Shown here piece by piece: positions 61,438 through 63,403 of a DNA stretch of 63,403 nucleotides (positions within the stretch are counted from its first letter, which is position 1; every line of letters begins with the position of its first letter). Source of the DNA: Cryomorphaceae bacterium BACL7 MAG-120322-bin74 (GTDB taxonomy: Bacteria; Bacteroidota; Bacteroidia; Flavobacteriales; Schleiferiaceae). The notes beneath the pieces are model-generated. The model was not told the origin of the DNA and made no database searches. It saw only the letters and a program-made list of their open reading frames with translations. A program made the position numbers and the translations under genes. The stretch is from contig LICG01000007.1 in NCBI GenBank assembly GCA_001438205.1, positions 1-63,403 of the forward strand. Direction: 5' to 3'.

Positions 61438-62636
61438 GTGCCTATATCATTGACGGGGTAAGAAGCCCCATCGGCGCATTTGGCGGCGCCCTTAGAGAAG
61501 TACGTGCAGACGACTTGGCCGCTCATGCGATTCGATCACTCTTGTTGCGGCATCCATCACTTGATCCTTCAAGTATTGCGGATGTTCTCCTTGGCTGCGC
61601 CAACCAAGCGGGAGAAGATAACCGCAATGTTGCGCGCATGGCAAGCTTGTTGGCGGGTCTTCCCTCCTCTGTTCCGGCAGAAACGATTAACCGACTTTGT
61701 GCGTCTGGCTTAAGTGCTGTGCAGCATGTGGCGCGCGCCATGGCGAATGGAGACGGGGATGTTTTCATTGCAGGCGGAGTAGAGCATATGACACGCGCAC
61801 CCTATGTGATGAGTAAGTCCTCGAAGCCTTTTGGTACGGATAGCAAACTCTATGATTCATCTTTTGGATGGCGCTTTGTGAATCCGCAGATGGCATCACA
61901 ATATGGCGTGGATGCGATGGGTGAAACTGCCGAAAACTTGGTGGATCAATACGGCATTTCCCGCGAAGACCAGGATGCCTTTGCCTTGTGGAGCCAGCAA
62001 AAGACCGCGGCAGCTCAATCGGCTGGGCGCTTGTCAGAAGAAATTGCTGCGGTACGGATTCCACAGCGGAAGGGAGATGCGCTAGTGGTTTCATACGATG
62101 AGTTTCCAAAGCCATCCAGTAGCCTAGGAGGGCTTTCTGCCCTGCGGCCTGCATTTAGAAAAGACGGGAGCGTGACTGCAGGTAATGCAAGTGGCTTAAA
62201 TGATGGGGCTGCTGCCCTTCTCATGGCGACAGGTCAAGGGGTGAAATCCCATGGACTAACCCCTATAGCACGTATTGTTGCGGGAGGTGTCGCAGGCGTT
62301 GAGCCTAGGACCATGGGCATTGGCCCTGTGCCCGCCACAGAAATAGCCCTGAAAAAGGCGGGGCTCACCCTTGCAGATATGGATGTAATCGAGTTAAATG
62401 AAGCCTTTGCTGCGCAAGCTTTGGCTTGTACCCGCGCCATGGGACTTGATGATCGTGATGCCCGAATCAACCCAAATGGTGGCGCCATTGCCTTGGGTCA
62501 CCCTTTAGGTATGACCGGCGCGCGTATTGCGTTAAGTGCATCTAGACAATTGCACCGCCAGAATGGCCGCTATGCCCTCGTAACGATGTGCATCGGAGTG
62601 GGTCAAGGTTATGCCCTCATATTAGAACGCGCTTAG
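61428..62636 (+). CDS. paaJ: 3-oxoadipyl-CoA/acetyl-CoA thiolase PaaJ
   Basis: A 402-residue thiolase that cleaves 3-oxo-dehydrosuberyl-CoA and 3-oxoadipyl-CoA to succinyl-CoA and acetyl-CoA. The nucleophile Cys is in NRLCASGLSAVQH, the His in GGAIALGHPLGMTGAR and the second Cys in MCIGVGQG. It is followed immediately by paaY, whose ATG begins one base after the stop. Confidence 0.93.
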   Translation: MDLSAYIIDGVRSPIGAFGGALREVRADDLAAHAIRSLLLRHPSLDPSSIADVLLGCANQAGEDNRNVARMASLLAGLPSSVPAETINRLCASGLSAVQHVARAMANGDGDVFIAGGVEHMTRAPYVMSKSSKPFGTDSKLYDSSFGWRFVNPQMASQYGVDAMGETAENLVDQYGISREDQDAFALWSQQKTAAAQSAGRLSEEIAAVRIPQRKGDALVVSYDEFPKPSSSLGGLSALRPAFRKDGSVTAGNASGLNDGAAALLMATGQGVKSHGLTPIARIVAGGVAGVEPRTMGIGPVPATEIALKKAGLTLADMDVIELNEAFAAQALACTRAMGLDDRDARINPNGGAIALGHPLGMTGARIALSASRQLHRQNGRYALVTMCIGVGQGYALILERA

Positions 62637-63215
62637 ATGTTTTTTGAATTCAACGGGCTAAGACCCATCGTCCACCCAAGTGCCTTCGTTCACCCGCAAG
62701 CCAATGTCACGGGCGATGTGTGGATTGGGGAAGATGTGTATATAGGTCCTGGCGCTGTTTTGCGTGGGGATTGGGGCCGGATCACGGTGGGCAATGGCGC
62801 CAACATTCAAGAAAACTGTATTGTTCATGTTTTTCCCGGAAAAGATGTTATTCTAGAATCTAGTGCGCACATAGGGCACGGTGCAATCATTCACGGGGCT
62901 CATGTTGGAGAAAATTGCCTCATTGGCATGAACGCCGTCCTCATGGACGATTCCGTCATTGGGCCCAATTCGATTGTGGGGGCGCTCGCTTTTGTCCCGC
63001 AGGGCATGATCGTGCCCGAGCGCTCCATCGTGGTTGGCAACCCCGCAAAGGTGGTCAAAGAGGCCACGGACGAGCAAATAGCGTGGAAGTCAGAAGGGAC
63101 GTCTTGGTATCAGCGTTTACCAAAAGAATGTCAAAAAACTTTGCGAGAGTGTCTCCCGCTAGCTTCCCCGGAGCCAGATCGTCCTCGATCAAAGGGAGGA
63201 TTTCTTCCTCGCTAA
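62637..63215 (+). CDS. paaY: PaaY, hexapeptide-repeat thioesterase of the gamma-carbonic anhydrase fold
   Basis: A 192-residue trimeric left-handed beta-helix protein. NGLRPIVHPSAFVHPQANV, VLRGDWGRITVGNGANIQ and HIGHGAIIHGAHVG give the metal-binding His pattern, and the extended C-terminus (WYQRLPKECQKTLRECLPL, then arginine-rich) matches PaaY more than generic carbonic anhydrases. PaaY clears toxic CoA esters formed when ring opening fails. It ends the cluster. Confidence 0.9.
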   Translation: MFFEFNGLRPIVHPSAFVHPQANVTGDVWIGEDVYIGPGAVLRGDWGRITVGNGANIQENCIVHVFPGKDVILESSAHIGHGAIIHGAHVGENCLIGMNAVLMDDSVIGPNSIVGALAFVPQGMIVPERSIVVGNPAKVVKEATDEQIAWKSEGTSWYQRLPKECQKTLRECLPLASPEPDRPRSKGGFLPR

Positions 63216-63330
63216 TCCTTTCTCTTACTGACTTTACGCTTAACATTTAAATCCATGTGGGTTGTTATTGTTAGTTAAGTCTAACTATAAGGAACACGCA
63301 CCTTGCGTGTCGCCGTTCAGCGATAAATCA

Positions 63331-63364
63331 AAAAGAGCCGGGATTTTCGAATCCCGGCTTCTTT
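63331..63364. terminator. Bidirectional terminator after the phenylacetate cluster
   Basis: AGCCGGGATT (63336-63345), tetraloop TTCG and AATCCCGGCT (63350-63359) form a perfect ten-pair stem, followed by TCTTT on + and flanked by a run of five A that gives TTTTT on the minus strand. Upstream, 63216-63330 shows a TAGTTA/TAACTA repeat but no gene. Confidence 0.9.
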
Positions 63365-63403
63365 AAAATGTTGGCATTTATGTGATTATGAGAATTTTTA
63401 AGT

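Noticed and set aside
1-63403. CRISPR arrays, tRNA or rRNA genes, insertion sequences, prophage or integration sites.
   Set aside because: No regularly spaced repeats, no tRNA-like TTCGA arm with matching acceptor stem, and no transposase, integrase or phage gene was seen by eye. TTCGAATCC at 63347-63355 belongs to a terminator.

Overview
The window looks like a chromosomal stretch from a free-living member of the Bacteroidota, most likely the order Flavobacteriales. The signs are gliding and type IX secretion components (GldH, PorZ, a secreted protein with a C-terminal sorting domain), Bacteroidota-only lineage proteins (DUF2795, DUF4292, DUF4837, PSP1/RicT next to GldH), start codons without Shine-Dalgarno sequences, and repeated promoter elements of the Bacteroidota type (TTG, 17-23 bases, TAnnTTTG). 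Base composition is near balanced and even. I see no tRNA, rRNA, insertion sequence, prophage or CRISPR array.

Layout. 1-4.6 kb: the end of an RND efflux system (adaptor and permease). 4.7-11.2 kb: a short DXS-like transketolase on +, then TrpRS, an M61 peptidase, a PspC membrane protein and a PadR repressor on -, with a clear PadR-type operator. 11.3-13.5 kb: 3-hydroxyanthranilate dioxygenase translationally coupled to a DtxR/MntR-like regulator, facing the next enzyme of the pathway, ACMS decarboxylase. 13.5-21.3 kb: long-form PurF, a secreted YHYH-family protein (-), cobalamin adenosyltransferase, DUF2795 and SecA. 21.3-28.0 kb (-): a cell-envelope block of flippase, dUTPase, nucleotidyltransferase, TPR protein, DUF4292 lipoprotein and an EnvC-like factor. 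28.1-40.7 kb (+): PLP-dependent dehydratase, a structured intergenic region, a RidA-type deaminase, IleRS, DksA-like protein, LspA, M28 peptidase, GpsA, TatA, GatA, lytic transglycosylase and DUF4837 lipoprotein, many joined by overlaps of one to four bases. 40.7-49.1 kb: RecO and PorZ (-), then RicT-like PSP1 protein, GldH, PBP1A and a two-subunit 3-oxoacid CoA-transferase (+). 49.1-52.7 kb (-): a tandem ABC ATPase, a serine hydrolase and LipB. 52.7-63.2 kb: a GNAT acetyltransferase and a phenylacetyl-CoA degradation cluster, paaE (-) and paaABCD, a membrane regulator, paaG, paaH, an unknown gene, paaI, paaJ and paaY (+).

The most distinctive item is the gene at 57105-58493. It heads the second half of the phenylacetate cluster and encodes a signal sequence, a beta-propeller-like exported domain, one membrane segment and a cytoplasmic winged-helix-like domain. 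Its promoter carries a dyad directly against the -7 element. I read it as a transmembrane one-component regulator of phenylacetate catabolism that I cannot assign to a described family. A second theme is start-site architecture: about a dozen genes have a TAnnTTTG-like element ending only 4-8 bases before the start codon, which implies leaderless transcripts and settles several start choices, including GTG starts.
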